From Phytomonospora endophytica (lineage in GTDB: Bacteria > Actinomycetota > Actinomycetes > Mycobacteriales > Micromonosporaceae): a stretch of 64,000 bases of DNA. Numbering within the stretch: the stretch's first letter is position 1; each line of letters begins with the position of its first letter. Made by a program: the position numbers and the translations under genes. The notes beneath the pieces are model-generated. The model saw nothing but the letters and a program-made list of their open reading frames with translations, had not been told where the DNA came from and did not search any database. Positions 9,301 to 17,309 of the stretch are shown here, in pieces. The stretch covers positions 434,001 through 498,000 of the forward strand of contig NZ_JACHGT010000005.1 in assembly GCF_014202425.1 (NCBI RefSeq), read 5' to 3'.

Positions 9301-9680
9301 AGCGGCAGGGTCTCGGCGTGGCCGTGGCCGTCGGCGGCCAGCCGGGTCACGTCGAACAGCCGCGGATCCAGCCACCCGGCGGCGAGCCCCTCGGCGGCGT
9401 CGGCCGGGACGACCACGACGTCCCCGGAACCGTCGGGAGCGAAGGTGCGCGAATAGCCCACCCCTTCGCGGCCTTTCCCCGGCCGGAAGCCGGCGGAACC
9501 GTCGGGATAGAGGTGGACGGTGTCGCCGGTGATGAGCCGCACCGGGACGGCCGGGCCGCCCGAGCGGGCGCCGGGCGCGGAGGGCGGGTCGGCCAGGGCC
9601 GGCGGGGGAGCGGCCGCGGTGAGAGCGGCACCGGCCAGGCCGAGGCAGGTCAGGAGGACTAAAGCGGGGCGTATACGCAT
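6399..9680 (-). CDS. Secreted S8 subtilisin-like serine protease
   Basis: 1093 residues, ATG at 9680. A Sec signal peptide (hydrophobic 5-25, probable cleavage after ALA at 28-30) is followed by a prodomain (about 40-190). The S8 catalytic domain has Asp220 (VLDTGYD), His252 (GHGTHVAS), oxyanion Asn348 (SAGN) and Ser427 (GTSMASPH). The remaining roughly 600 residues are beta-rich, Ig/fibronectin-like modules (about 490-590, then others) with no anchor, so the enzyme should be released into the medium. Long C-terminal extensions of this type occur in actinobacterial subtilases. Transcribed alone, convergent with the type VII pair and divergent from the VOC gene. Confidence 0.95.
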   Translation of the reverse strand: MRIRPALVLLTCLGLAGAALTAAAPPPALADPPSAPGARSGGPAVPVRLITGDTVHLYPDGSAGFRPGKGREGVGYSRTFAPDGSGDVVVVPADAAEGLAAGWLDPRLFDVTRLAADGHGHAETLPLIVETDGEGTFERRRPGVEKTSATLDGIGAEAVTVSTVDGSWWASLNSTRKGVERVWLDGTARVALDVSVPQVGAPAAWNAGFDGEGVTVAVLDTGYDPAHPDLGGVTETADFTGTSPEAIDGNGHGTHVASIVAGTGTASQGRYTGVAPGAGLLIGKVCGDDGFCDESAIIAGMEWAAHGGSDVVNMSIGGYPSDGTGPVEQALNMLTEHTGTLFVVSAGNYGAPHMIGSPGAADAALTVGSVEKTDVLSESSSRGPRLGDGAVKPDITAPGGSIVAARASGTSMGTPVDENHTSESGTSMASPHVAGGAALLKQAHPDWTAERLKAALMGAAHPLDGLTPYEQGTGRLDLARAVTGPLSVSVGSLSFGLYAWPHQQPAPSRTVTYANSGDTPLTLTLSVTGANAGGTAIPAGLFTLDTPTLTVPAGGTADVVITLHPSADAALGLIGAALVATDGTHTARTALGLDLERELHKLTLTPKARPGDRIDGIDAAWANLDTGESGYITDWDTNYTGTVRLTPGRYQIFGTARSIGTQSRLTAFDTRVTIAATDTTTTWDLAKGVLSKVTLDRTTSYREANVTLSFGATGIGANTVGAPVYVVSAGTAPKTRLFYSYQPVHRAVRSGVTTHVYTLYFPSTGGLPATPAYTARDSGLSREQAVYHSQGTTRIEGSRLNQVAASPDGLAGFASVTEVAWPSQRTEFFSLHPGLTWGGFTFVGDGQNFEQLFWAGERTLTPQTVHWNEAPLGAGVGGPEDSGGAWMHHGGHLAIRMPMFTGSDPNVRANYEGPLVTGTTRLRDPHGMEILSTEQPCVGGVVVDAMAHGSHTLDCTAERDVPWSVLGTKTTATWTFTIPHHRMDGTPAGLNAVRIDSPNISDGFVPGKYRQDLTLDVYRQPGTPPTTATRLRFEVSYDDGATWKAVTVSRVGDHATASLRHPAGARFVSTRVSATDANGASVTATTIRAWGVR

Positions 9681-9757
9681 GGGTCACCCTGTTCATCGCG
9701 AATGGAAGGCGTTCACCCCGAAATGCTCGCAGTCTTTACGGTTGAGTCAAGGGGTGC

Positions 9758-9780
9758 GACCCGCCCGTCACCGGCGGGTC
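9758..9780 (+). promoter_or_regulatory. Hairpin/dyad in the divergent subtilase-VOC intergenic region
   Basis: Perfect 8-bp inverted repeat GACCCGCC / GGCGGGTC with a 7-nt loop, 22 bases before the VOC start codon and 78 bases before the protease start. It could be an operator for a dimeric regulator or a 5'-UTR hairpin; the sequence does not decide. Confidence 0.35.
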
Positions 9781-9802
9781 CCGATCGGCGATCATCGTTG
9801 CC

Positions 9803-10195
9803 ATGGCGCATCTGGGTGAGGTCGTCCTCGTCGTCCGCGATTACGACGTGGCCATCGAGTACTACGTCGGCAGACTCGGCTTCGAACTCGTCGAGGACAC
9901 CGTCATGAGCCCGTCGAAACGCTGGGTCAAGGTCCGTCCCGCCGGTACCGGCGGCGCCGCCCTCCTCCTCGCCAAGGCCGACGGCGACCACCAGGAGTCC
10001 CGCATCGGCGACCAGACCGGCGGCCGGGTCGCCTTCTTCCTCTACACCGACGACTTCCACCGCGACCACGCCCGCATGCTCGCCGCGGGCGTCGCCTTCG
10101 AAGAGGAACCGCGCCACGAGGCCTTCGGGACCGTCGCCGTCTTCGCCGACCTCTACGGCAACCGCTGGGACTTCATCGAACGCAAGGACGCCTGA
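9803..10195 (+). CDS. VOC (glyoxalase/bleomycin-resistance) family protein
   Basis: 130 residues, ATG at 9803. The pattern, beta-strand LGEVVLVVRDYDVAIEYYVGRLGFELVED, then KRWVKVRPAG, and later VAVFADLYGNRWDFIE, is the paired beta-alpha-beta-beta-beta fold of the vicinal oxygen chelate superfamily. VOC members use a metal for dioxygenase, isomerase or glutathione/mycothiol-transfer chemistry, or bind drugs. Candidate metal ligands are the Glu near the C-terminus (DFIE) and residues of the first strand. Divergent from the protease; substrate unknown. Confidence 0.85.
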   Translation: MAHLGEVVLVVRDYDVAIEYYVGRLGFELVEDTVMSPSKRWVKVRPAGTGGAALLLAKADGDHQESRIGDQTGGRVAFFLYTDDFHRDHARMLAAGVAFEEEPRHEAFGTVAVFADLYGNRWDFIERKDA

Positions 10196-10253
10196 CGGGC
10201 ACGCGGCCGGTAATGTCGCCCGGGCGAAAGCTCCACCGCCCTCTGGAGAAACG

Positions 10254-10811
10254 ATGCCCAGCAAGCCCGCCGCGCCACTGCCGGTGACCTTCGACGTACC
10301 CGCCCGGCACCGCTTCCGGCGAGCCGTCGCCACCTGGATCTTCGCCGTCCTCGGCCTGGCCTGGATCGCGCTCGCCGCCGTCGCCGTCTTCGCCGGGATC
10401 GGCCCCGACCCGCTGAGCCTGCTGCCCGCGGCCGGGCTCCTGTTCGTCACCGTCGGCGCCGCCCTCGTCGTGCCCCGGCTGCGCCCGGCGCGGGTCTCGC
10501 CGCTGCGCGTCGAGGCCGCCCGGCTCGTCGCCGAGACCCCGCGCGGCACCCGGAAGTTCCCCGCCCGCAAGGTCACCGCCGCCCTCACCCGCGAAGGCGC
10601 CGACCTCGTCCTCACCCTCGACGACACCGAACGCCGCCGCCCGACCCGCCCGGTCCGCGTCGTCCTCGCCCGCCACGACACCACCGACCCGGCCGAGCTG
10701 GCCCGCCTCACCGCCCTCGCGCGCGTCCTCGCCGGATCACCCGACCAGCGGACCCGCCGTACCGCCGAGGCCCTGTCGGGAGAGGCGCCCGCCGTTACAT
10801 TGGCGACATGA
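10254..10811 (+). CDS. Two-TM membrane protein, hypothetical
   Basis: 185 residues, ATG at 10254. Two adjacent hydrophobic helices at about residues 27-48 and 53-75 anchor a cytoplasmic C-terminal region of about 110 residues rich in Arg, Ala and Glu. No recognisable motif. It overlaps the following DNA glycosylase gene by four bases (ATGA), so the two are translated together, but no functional link is known. Confidence 0.6.
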   Translation: MPSKPAAPLPVTFDVPARHRFRRAVATWIFAVLGLAWIALAAVAVFAGIGPDPLSLLPAAGLLFVTVGAALVVPRLRPARVSPLRVEAARLVAETPRGTRKFPARKVTAALTREGADLVLTLDDTERRRPTRPVRVVLARHDTTDPAELARLTALARVLAGSPDQRTRRTAEALSGEAPAVTLAT

Positions 10812-11866
10812 ACCGACTGAGCGTCCTCCGGTACCGCCACGCCGCCCAGGGCCTCGACCGCCCGGACGGCCGACGGCCGCTACTCGACCTGGGCGTTCAG
10901 GACACCCCACCGGGATCGGCGCTGGTCGCCTTGACCGCGCGCGGCGCCGGGACCGAGGACACGACGGCCGTCTGGTCCCATCGCGGCGCCCCCCACCTCC
11001 ACCGGCGCGAAGACCTGCCCGGCCTCGCCGCCGCGCTGCTGCCGCACTCCTCGGCCGACGCGCTGGCCCGGATGGCCGGAGCCGCGCCCACGCTGAAGGC
11101 CGCCGGCGTCGACGGGCAGGAGGCGGTCGGCGCCGTCGCCGCCGCGATGCGCGAGGCCACCACGGAACCGCGCACGAAAGGCGAACTCAGCGCACTGGTC
11201 ACGGCCGCCGTCGACGACGCCTACGCGTACCACTGCAAAGGCTGCGACTCCGTGCACGTCTACGAGTCGCTGTTCCGGCTCGGCGCGCTGCCCGCCGGAC
11301 TCGTGATCACGCCGGGATCCCGGCCCCTGACCTTCACCCGCATCGAGGAATGGACCGTCCCGACCGCACCCGCCGGGACCGGCGAACTCATCGCGCGCTT
11401 CCTCGCCTTCACCGGCCCGTCCACCCACGCCGACACCGCCGCCTTCCTCGGCACCGCCCCGCCCCGGCTCGCCGAGTTCTGGCCCGGCGACCTCACCGAG
11501 GTCGACGTCGACGGCCGCCGCGCCTTCCTGCCCGGCGACCTCGTCGACGCCGTCGAGAAGGCCGAACGCCCCTCGGCGGTGCGGCTCCTGCCGCCGACGG
11601 ACGCCTTCCTCCTCGGCGACCGCGAACTGCTCCTGCCCGACAAGACACGACGCGGCGAACTGTTCAAGAACCTCAGCCGCCGAGGCGCCCTCCTCGTCGA
11701 CGCCGAAATCACCGGGCACTGGCAGATGAGGACCGCCGGGAAACGCCTCGACGTCACCGTCACCCCCTTCACCGGCCTCGACGCCGAAACGCGCCGCCGC
11801 GTGGAGTCCGAAGCCGGACTGCTCGCGACGGCGCGTGGACTCGCCGACGTTCGGGTGACGTTCTAG
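10808..11866 (+). CDS. AlkZ/YcaQ-like DNA glycosylase (winged-helix DNA-binding family)
   Basis: 352 residues, ATG at 10808 overlapping the upstream stop. The protein has the layout of the HTH_42/AlkZ family: an N-terminal LLDLGVQDTPPGSALVAL region, a helical bundle (about 85-130), KGELSALVTAAVDDAYAYHC leading to winged helices, and the C-terminal RRGALLVDAEITGHWQ segment. The family includes E. coli YcaQ and Streptomyces AlkZ, which excise bulky N-alkylated bases and unhook interstrand crosslinks. I cannot confirm the Q-x-Q/Q-x-D catalytic motif by eye, so it may be a sub-family with another lesion range. Such genes often accompany genotoxin producers, but none is visible here. Confidence 0.8.
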   Translation: MNRLSVLRYRHAAQGLDRPDGRRPLLDLGVQDTPPGSALVALTARGAGTEDTTAVWSHRGAPHLHRREDLPGLAAALLPHSSADALARMAGAAPTLKAAGVDGQEAVGAVAAAMREATTEPRTKGELSALVTAAVDDAYAYHCKGCDSVHVYESLFRLGALPAGLVITPGSRPLTFTRIEEWTVPTAPAGTGELIARFLAFTGPSTHADTAAFLGTAPPRLAEFWPGDLTEVDVDGRRAFLPGDLVDAVEKAERPSAVRLLPPTDAFLLGDRELLLPDKTRRGELFKNLSRRGALLVDAEITGHWQMRTAGKRLDVTVTPFTGLDAETRRRVESEAGLLATARGLADVRVTF

Positions 11867-12876
11867 ACCAGCTCGCGCACACGCTCGGCCGGACGCTCCG
11901 CCGCCGCCTTCGCACGGCCCCTGCCGACCGCGTAGACCGCCGCCGCGCCCACCGCGACGACCGCCGCGATCACTCCCGCCGCCGCCCAGGTCCGGGCGTC
12001 GGGGTGGATCAGCGACTGACCGCGCAGCGCCTGCCAGGTCACCAGCGCCGTGACGCCGCCATAACCGAGACCGACGACCGCGACCATCGAACGACGCGTG
12101 CGCTCGTCACGCAACCAGGCGACACGGGCGGCCAGAAGACTCAGCACCAGACCGGCCAGAAGCAGAACCTGCATGCCGTGCATACCCACGAAGTGCGGAA
12201 TGCGCAGGTCACCGCCGACGCTGCTCCAGCCCGTGAAAGGCATGACCCCGCTGTCGTCACGGATACCGACATTGTGGCTGATCATCATCTCGACCGACGC
12301 GCCGTTGCCGTCGGTGTAGGTACCGCCCATCGGCTCCGGGTTGAAGCTGATCAGCAGGCCCAGACCCATGCCCACCACCGAGGACACGGCCGCCAGACGG
12401 ATCGCGAGAGCCGTCGCCTTGTCACCGATGCGCTGCGCGATCAGGGTGATCGCCAGAACCAGGTTCGCCAGCATCAACAGCGGAACGAAGTAGTTGAAGA
12501 CCATTTTGGTCAACTCCGCGCCCCAGTCGCCACTGTCGTTGAAGTGGCTGAACGTACCGCGAGCACCCTGAATCGCGATCACCGCGACGTCCAGCGTCCC
12601 CGACAGGGCGACGACCGCGCCGATCCACCAGGTGAAGCGCTTGCCCTTGTGCGGAAGGGAGAGCATCCACGCCAAGGTGAGGCCGTAGGCGACGAACGCG
12701 AAACCGAACTTCAGCGGCTTCTCCCACGGAGACACACCCATCTGCACACGATCATCGAACAACACACCGCCCAGCGAGACCAGGACCAGAACGGACATGG
12801 CCGCGACCATGACCATCAACGGGCGATGCCAGCCGGACGTTCGACGCAGCAGGGCGAGGGGGCGGATGGTCGACAT
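11863..12876 (-). CDS. Polytopic membrane protein of unknown function
   Basis: 337 residues, ATG at 12876 with GGAGGA upstream. About eight hydrophobic helices can be drawn (for example residues 19-40, 55-72, 83-102, 124-150, 160-178, 230-255, 270-285, 300-318). The loop around DLRIPHFVGMHGMQ carries two histidines and two methionines at a membrane edge, and another His is in MMISHNVG, a pattern that could bind metal or haem. I do not recognise the family. It converges with the glycosylase gene, with a four-base overlap of the stops. Confidence 0.65.
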   Translation of the reverse strand: MSTIRPLALLRRTSGWHRPLMVMVAAMSVLVLVSLGGVLFDDRVQMGVSPWEKPLKFGFAFVAYGLTLAWMLSLPHKGKRFTWWIGAVVALSGTLDVAVIAIQGARGTFSHFNDSGDWGAELTKMVFNYFVPLLMLANLVLAITLIAQRIGDKATALAIRLAAVSSVVGMGLGLLISFNPEPMGGTYTDGNGASVEMMISHNVGIRDDSGVMPFTGWSSVGGDLRIPHFVGMHGMQVLLLAGLVLSLLAARVAWLRDERTRRSMVAVVGLGYGGVTALVTWQALRGQSLIHPDARTWAAAGVIAAVVAVGAAAVYAVGRGRAKAAAERPAERVRELV

Positions 12877-13133
12877 GGGGTCCTCCGGAGAGCGGATCGT
12901 TGGTGGCAGAACCGATCCTGCTCGGGAGCGGAGGTGTCGACATTGGAGTTGTGCCTACTTGTGGTGGGGGGCTAGGCCCCATATCCGGCGCCGCCGCGTG
13001 GCTGCGCCTCCGGGCCTTCGGCCCGCTTGGCTCGCGCTCGCCGCCCGCCGTGTCACGCGCCCTCAGCGCTCGCCGTCGAACGGGCGGCGGGTCAGGTTCG
13101 GCGCCGCGTCGTTCGCCGGCGGGCTCCCCGCGT

Positions 13134-13607
13134 CTACCCCGACTCCTCGACGATCGCGTACGGGCCGCCGTTCCACCACATCGCGTCCACCGTGTGGACC
13201 TCATCGCCGCGGTGGAAGCGGACCAGGAGACGCGTCTTCTCCTCGTCGTCCACCAGGACCGCGAAGCCGTCGCGGGGGGTCGCCGAGATCAGGGTGACCT
13301 TGCCCCTCGCCGCTCGGATCGTGACGCTTCCGCCCTCGGTGTGGAAACCCTGTTCCCACACGCCCGAGCGGATCTCGTGCCAGCCGTCCAGGGTGCGCGG
13401 CTCGACGCGGCTCGTCGCCGAGTCGCTCGGGGCGAAGGAGGGTGCGCCGTGCACCTCCGAGATGGGGACCGGCAGGCCGTCGTCGAGGATCGCGGCGGCC
13501 AGGACCGGGCGCATCCCGAGCCAGGCGGAGAAGGCGGCGACGGCCGTGGTCAGCGACCAGACCAGGACGGCCGTGACCGGTTTGGGCGGGCGGGGCACGC
13601 GCCACAT
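13134..13607 (-). CDS. Membrane-anchored hypothetical protein
   Basis: 157 residues, ATG at 13607. One N-terminal hydrophobic segment (about residues 12-38, with Trp and Ala) could be an uncleaved signal anchor. The rest is predicted extracellular and beta-rich, with KVTLISATPRDGFAVLVDDE and VHTVDAMWWNGGPYAIVEE. No catalytic motif. It is divergent from the response regulator gene, so a shared control region (13608-13717) is possible. The 257 bases between it and the membrane protein at 11863-12876 hold no convincing gene. Confidence 0.55.
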   Translation of the reverse strand: MWRVPRPPKPVTAVLVWSLTTAVAAFSAWLGMRPVLAAAILDDGLPVPISEVHGAPSFAPSDSATSRVEPRTLDGWHEIRSGVWEQGFHTEGGSVTIRAARGKVTLISATPRDGFAVLVDDEEKTRLLVRFHRGDEVHTVDAMWWNGGPYAIVEESG

Positions 13608-13717
13608 CCTGCCACAGCGGCCCGGCCACCGCTATGTCCGGATGAATCCAAGCATGCACCTTCCTCAATACCCTCTCGGATACCGGCGTGGGAGCGCTAA
13701 CGGTATGGTCTGGCGCC

Positions 13718-14419
13718 ATGGCAACCGTCCTGCTCGTGGAAGACGACGCGACCGTGCGCGCCGCGCTCACCCGCGCGTTGTCCAACGCCGGGCACGCCGT
13801 GCGCCCCGTCGGTGCCGCCCTCGAAGCCCTCCGCCACATCGGTACCGCCGGCGCCGGCGCGATCGACCTGGTCATCCTCGACCTCGGCCTCCCCGACCTC
13901 GACGGAGCCGACGCCCTCCGCATGCTCCGCGGCATCACCGACGTCCCCGTCATCGTCGCCACCGCCCGCAACGACGAGACCAGCATGATCCGCCTCCTCA
14001 ACGCCGGCGCCGACGACTACGTCACCAAACCCTTCTCCGCCGCCCACCTCCAGGCCCGCGTCGCCGCCGTCCTCCGCCGCGGCGGACAACGCACCGACCA
14101 GCCCACCGCGCAGGTCACCACCACCGGCTCCCTGCGCATCGACCAGTCCCGCCGCCACGCCGAACTCGACGGCGCCCCCCTCGACCTCACCCGCCGCGAA
14201 TTCGACCTCCTCGCCTACCTCGCCGAACACGCCGGGCGCGTCGTCACCCGCCGCGAACTCGTCGAACAGGTCTGGCGCCAGCCCTACCTCGGCGCCGAGG
14301 CCACCGTCGACGTCCACCTGTCCTGGCTCCGCCGCAAACTCGGCGAGACCGCCGCCAGCCCACGACTCCTGCGCACGGTCCGCGGGGTCGGCGTCATGCT
14401 GGTGGACGAACGTCGGTGA
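13718..14419 (+). CDS. OmpR-family response regulator
   Basis: 233 residues, ATG at 13718. Receiver domain 1-115: acidic pocket EDD at 8-10, phospho-acceptor Asp55 (LVILDLGLPD), Thr/Ser region VATAR and conserved Lys104 (VTKPFS). A winged-helix DNA-binding domain follows at about 135-230, with LTRREFDLLAYLAEHAGRVVTRREL and the recognition-helix segment TVDVHLSWLRRKLGE. It overlaps the kinase gene by four bases (GTGA), so the two form a two-component pair. Target genes and signal unknown. Confidence 0.95.
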   Translation: MATVLLVEDDATVRAALTRALSNAGHAVRPVGAALEALRHIGTAGAGAIDLVILDLGLPDLDGADALRMLRGITDVPVIVATARNDETSMIRLLNAGADDYVTKPFSAAHLQARVAAVLRRGGQRTDQPTAQVTTTGSLRIDQSRRHAELDGAPLDLTRREFDLLAYLAEHAGRVVTRRELVEQVWRQPYLGAEATVDVHLSWLRRKLGETAASPRLLRTVRGVGVMLVDERR

Positions 14420-16098
14420 GATGGGCCTTCGTTCGCGTCGCCCTCGCGACGACCTCCATGGTCGCGCTGGCACTGCTGATCCCGCTGGCCCTCGTCGTCG
14501 GCCAGCTCGCCCACGACCGCGCGGTCACCGCCGCGCGTGACCAGAGCGCCGCCATGGTCACCGTCCTGGCCGTCACCGACGACTCCCAGGAGATCCTCCG
14601 CGCGATTCTCAGCACCCGCTCGGGCGCCAACGGGCACCTCGCCGTGCACCTCCCCGGCCGTCCCGTCCTCGGCAGCGAGCACGCCGCCGCCGTCGACGTC
14701 ATGCTCGCCGCGGGTGAAGGTCGATCCCTCACCGCGCCCGCCGACGGTGGACTCGTCTACCTGCGGACCGTGGCGCTGTCGTCGGGGACGGCCGTCATCG
14801 AGGTCTACATCCCCGACGCCGAACTCACCCGCAACGTCAACGGCGCCCGGCTCGCGCTCTGCGCCCTCGCGCTCGTCCTCGTCGGGATCTCCGTCGTCAC
14901 CGCCGACCGCCTCGCCGCCCGCTTCGTGCGCGCCGCCCGCGACCTCGCCGCCGTCGCCGGACGCTTCGGCGGCGGTGACCTCGCCGCCCGCGTCGAACCG
15001 GGCGGCCCCGCCGACCTCGCCGAGGCCGGTGCCGCCTTCAACGGCATGGCCGACCGGGTCGTCCGCCTCGTCGACGCCGAACGCGAGATCGCCGCCGACC
15101 TCTCCCATCGCCTCCGCACCCCCCTGACGGCGCTGCGCCTCGACGCCGACACCCTCGGCCCCGGCCCCGAGGCCGAACGCATCCGCGAGGCCGTCGGCTC
15201 CCTCCAGCGCCAGATCGACGAGATCATCCTCGGCGCCCGCAAGTCCGTCACCGAACGCTCCACCGAGACCTGCGACGTCAGCGAGGTCCTCACCGAACGG
15301 CTCACCTTCTGGTCGGTGCTCGCCGAAGACCACGGCCGCTCCTGGACCGTGGAGGGCAACACGCGCGCGCTGCGGGTGCCGGTCGCCAAGGCCGAACTCA
15401 GCGCCGCCGTCGACGCGATGCTCGGCAACGTCTTCGCGCACACTCCGCAGGGCGCGCCCTTCCAGGCGGTCCTCGACGTACGGCGGCGGATCCTCGCCGT
15501 CGAGGACGGCGGACCGGGCATCGAGGACCCCGGGACGGCCCTGGCGCGCGGATCCTCCGGCGCCGGTTCGACCGGCCTCGGGCTCGACATCATCCGCCGC
15601 GTCGCCGACGCCACCGGCGGCAGCCTCCACATCGGACACAGCCGACTCGGCGGGGCCCGCGTCGCCCTCGTGTTCGGGCAGCCGGCGGGGGAGAAGCAGC
15701 CCCGGCGTCATTGGCGCAGCCGCCACCGGGCCGAGGAGACCGGCCGCAAGGCCGCCAAGCAGAACGCCGCCGACGAGGCCGTCCGCAAGACCGGCGAGGA
15801 GAACGCGGCCGACGCGGCCCCGCCGGAGCGCCCGGTCAGGTCGTGGCGCAGGACCGGGAAGGCGAGCGCGAGCGAGTCCGGTGGCGAACCGGTCGCCCGC
15901 GCGGAACGGTCCCGGCGTGACGTGGACGTGACGGGAGAGCCGGTCCACGAACCGGCCACGCCGGAGGAGCGCTCCTGGCGCAAGACCGGCAAGACCGGCA
16001 AGACCGGCAAGGCGGCCCGTCCGGCACGGACGTGGCGGAAGCCGGGCCGCGCGTCGGGTGGTGACGACGTCCCGCAGGGGCCGGGCGAGGAGAAGTAG
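14416..16098 (+). CDS. Sensor histidine kinase with long basic Trp-repeat tail
   Basis: 560 residues from a GTG at 14416 that overlaps the response-regulator stop. TM1 about 8-32, an extracytoplasmic sensor of about 105 residues, TM2 about 142-162, HAMP to about 215, then HisKA with phospho-His231 (DLSHRLRTPLTALR). The HATPase domain has its N box near NVFAHTP and G boxes DGGPGI and GSTGLGLDI. The kinase core ends at about 425. The remaining roughly 135 residues are disordered, strongly basic, and carry four W-R motifs (Trp433, 477, 521, 540) plus a KTG triplet repeat. This tail is unusual for the family and might bind nucleic acid, membrane or a partner. Confidence 0.92.
   Translation: MRWAFVRVALATTSMVALALLIPLALVVGQLAHDRAVTAARDQSAAMVTVLAVTDDSQEILRAILSTRSGANGHLAVHLPGRPVLGSEHAAAVDVMLAAGEGRSLTAPADGGLVYLRTVALSSGTAVIEVYIPDAELTRNVNGARLALCALALVLVGISVVTADRLAARFVRAARDLAAVAGRFGGGDLAARVEPGGPADLAEAGAAFNGMADRVVRLVDAEREIAADLSHRLRTPLTALRLDADTLGPGPEAERIREAVGSLQRQIDEIILGARKSVTERSTETCDVSEVLTERLTFWSVLAEDHGRSWTVEGNTRALRVPVAKAELSAAVDAMLGNVFAHTPQGAPFQAVLDVRRRILAVEDGGPGIEDPGTALARGSSGAGSTGLGLDIIRRVADATGGSLHIGHSRLGGARVALVFGQPAGEKQPRRHWRSRHRAEETGRKAAKQNAADEAVRKTGEENAADAAPPERPVRSWRRTGKASASESGGEPVARAERSRRDVDVTGEPVHEPATPEERSWRKTGKTGKTGKAARPARTWRKPGRASGGDDVPQGPGEEK
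15982..16008 (+). repeat. Three tandem 9-bp units encoding Lys-Thr-Gly
   Basis: The unit AAGACCGGC is repeated three times without mismatch at 15982-16008, inside the C-terminal tail of the histidine kinase. Such a perfect microsatellite may vary in copy number between strains. Confidence 0.85.
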
Positions 16099-16348
16099 CC
16101 ACCCCGCGCGGTGCGGCGACCCGTACCGACCACGGCGGCGTTCGGGCGCGGCCGGGACTGGTGGTCATCCCGGTGCGGGCGATGCCCCGGCGTCTCGACC
16201 CCCGCGAAGAGCGCGGCCTCGTCACCGGCCGTCGTCCAGGATGCCCGCCGCGTCGTCGAAGTGGCCCTCCACCACAGCCGCGGCCGCCACCGCCGGAGGC
16301 TTCGGCGGCGTGAACGCGTCCGGGGCGGAGCGGAGTCCGTACCGGCTC

Positions 16349-16741
16349 TCAGAGGATCCTGAGTCGCGGGTCCTCGCGGTTGAAGGCGTCGAGGACCAGC
16401 TGCGCGCGGCTCGATCCGGCCGAGCGTGAGTAGGTGTTGGAGGTTCCGCTCCACGCGCGGCGCAGACCGGAGTGGTAGACGACGTTCATTTCCACCGCGC
16501 TTCCGTCGCCGTCGCGGTGCACGATGAGCTGAATCGCCCACGCGCCGATGTTCTTATCGTGCGAGGCGACGACCGACAGTTCCGGCTGCGGCCCCATCGC
16601 GGCGATCGGATTACCGCCATGGGTCAGGGGCTCGAACCGCACTCCGCGCTTTTCCAGCACGGTCTGGAATATCTGGCCGATTCGCATCGGCGTGAGCGAG
16701 GACCTGATCTTCATCTGCTCGGCGGGCATGTCGTACTCCAT
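16349..16741 (-). CDS. Hypothetical protein, 130 aa
   Basis: 130 residues, ATG at 16741; a second in-frame ATG lies four codons on. Mixed alpha/beta with no signal peptide or membrane helix. A central strand pattern (AWAIQLIVHRDGDGSAVEMNVVYH) resembles small beta-barrel or sensor domains, but no family is recognised. The adjacent zinc-ribbon gene lies upstream on the same strand with a 42-base gap, so they may be co-transcribed. The 250 bases downstream (16099-16348) contain no convincing gene. Confidence 0.55.
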   Translation of the reverse strand: MEYDMPAEQMKIRSSLTPMRIGQIFQTVLEKRGVRFEPLTHGGNPIAAMGPQPELSVVASHDKNIGAWAIQLIVHRDGDGSAVEMNVVYHSGLRRAWSGTSNTYSRSAGSSRAQLVLDAFNREDPRLRIL

Positions 16742-16783
16742 TCGGGTTTCACAGTGCGGGAGGGGGGACGGTTCGGTGACCCG

Positions 16784-16948
16784 CTAGGAGCCGACGAAGA
16801 CCTTTTCCTTGTAGGGGAAGTTCCGTTGGGCCGACGGACAGGTCTTGTTCTGGCAGACGTACACCACCCAGGTACCGCGTGGTTCGTACTTCTCGCCCTG
16901 GACGTACATCACGTAACGGCACTCGGGGCATTTTCTGGCAGGAGCCAT
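16784..16948 (-). CDS. 54-aa zinc-ribbon protein
   Basis: Small protein from the ATG at 16948, preceded by AGGAGCG. Two Cys pairs, Cys7/Cys10 (CPEC) and Cys32/Cys37 (CQNKTC), separated by about 21 residues with aromatic strands (RYVMYVQGEKYEP; TWVVYV), predict a single zinc-ribbon knuckle. A longer reading from 16990 is possible, but the ATG with its ribosome-binding site is better. It may bind nucleic acid or a protein partner; nothing more can be said. It probably shares a transcript with the 130-aa gene downstream. Confidence 0.65.
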   Translation of the reverse strand: MAPARKCPECRYVMYVQGEKYEPRGTWVVYVCQNKTCPSAQRNFPYKEKVFVGS

Positions 16949-17309
16949 CGCTCCTCCGATCTCTGGGGGAATAACGCGCCGACTCGACAACCGGGGCGGC
17001 GCGTGTGTCGAAATTACGTGTCCTCATCGGACTCGACAAGACGGAGATCGAAGGAGAGGACCAAGGGCCCGGCGGAATGGCACGATCGTTCTCCCGTGGT
17101 CATCGATCGGTTCGGCCGAATGGCGAAGCGGCGAACGAAAGCGCCCGGCGAAGCGCGCGGAAATGCGTCTTGACGCATGAGCCGCTGCCCGAAGACGCAA
17201 CACGCTTTAGGAGGGGGTAGCCCCACGGCCGGAAGGGGAGTTAGCCCCATGGCGGGAGTCCGGTTCCTTCGCGACCATTCACCTTCACCCCACCTGAGGA
17301 GAGCACGCC
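16949..17309. other. 361-bp intergenic region with repeated G4/C4 dyads
   Basis: No gene seen. It separates the divergent zinc-ribbon and hydrolase genes. It holds an inverted repeat TGCGTC-TT-GACGCA (17164-17177) that contains a -35-like TTGACG, then two similar dyads just upstream of the hydrolase: GGGGGTAGCCCC (17213-17224) and GGGGAGTTAGCCCC (17235-17248), spaced 22-24 bp centre to centre. The dyads look like a paired binding site. A GAGGAG ribosome-binding site precedes the ATG at 17310. Confidence 0.5.

Noticed and set aside
12877-13133. Possible small gene between the membrane protein and the 157-aa gene
   Set aside because: No start with ribosome-binding site and no sensible product in any frame; only a G/C dyad is present.
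16099-16348. Frames downstream of the histidine kinase
   Set aside because: Arg/Pro-rich shadows with no ribosome-binding site; treated as non-coding.
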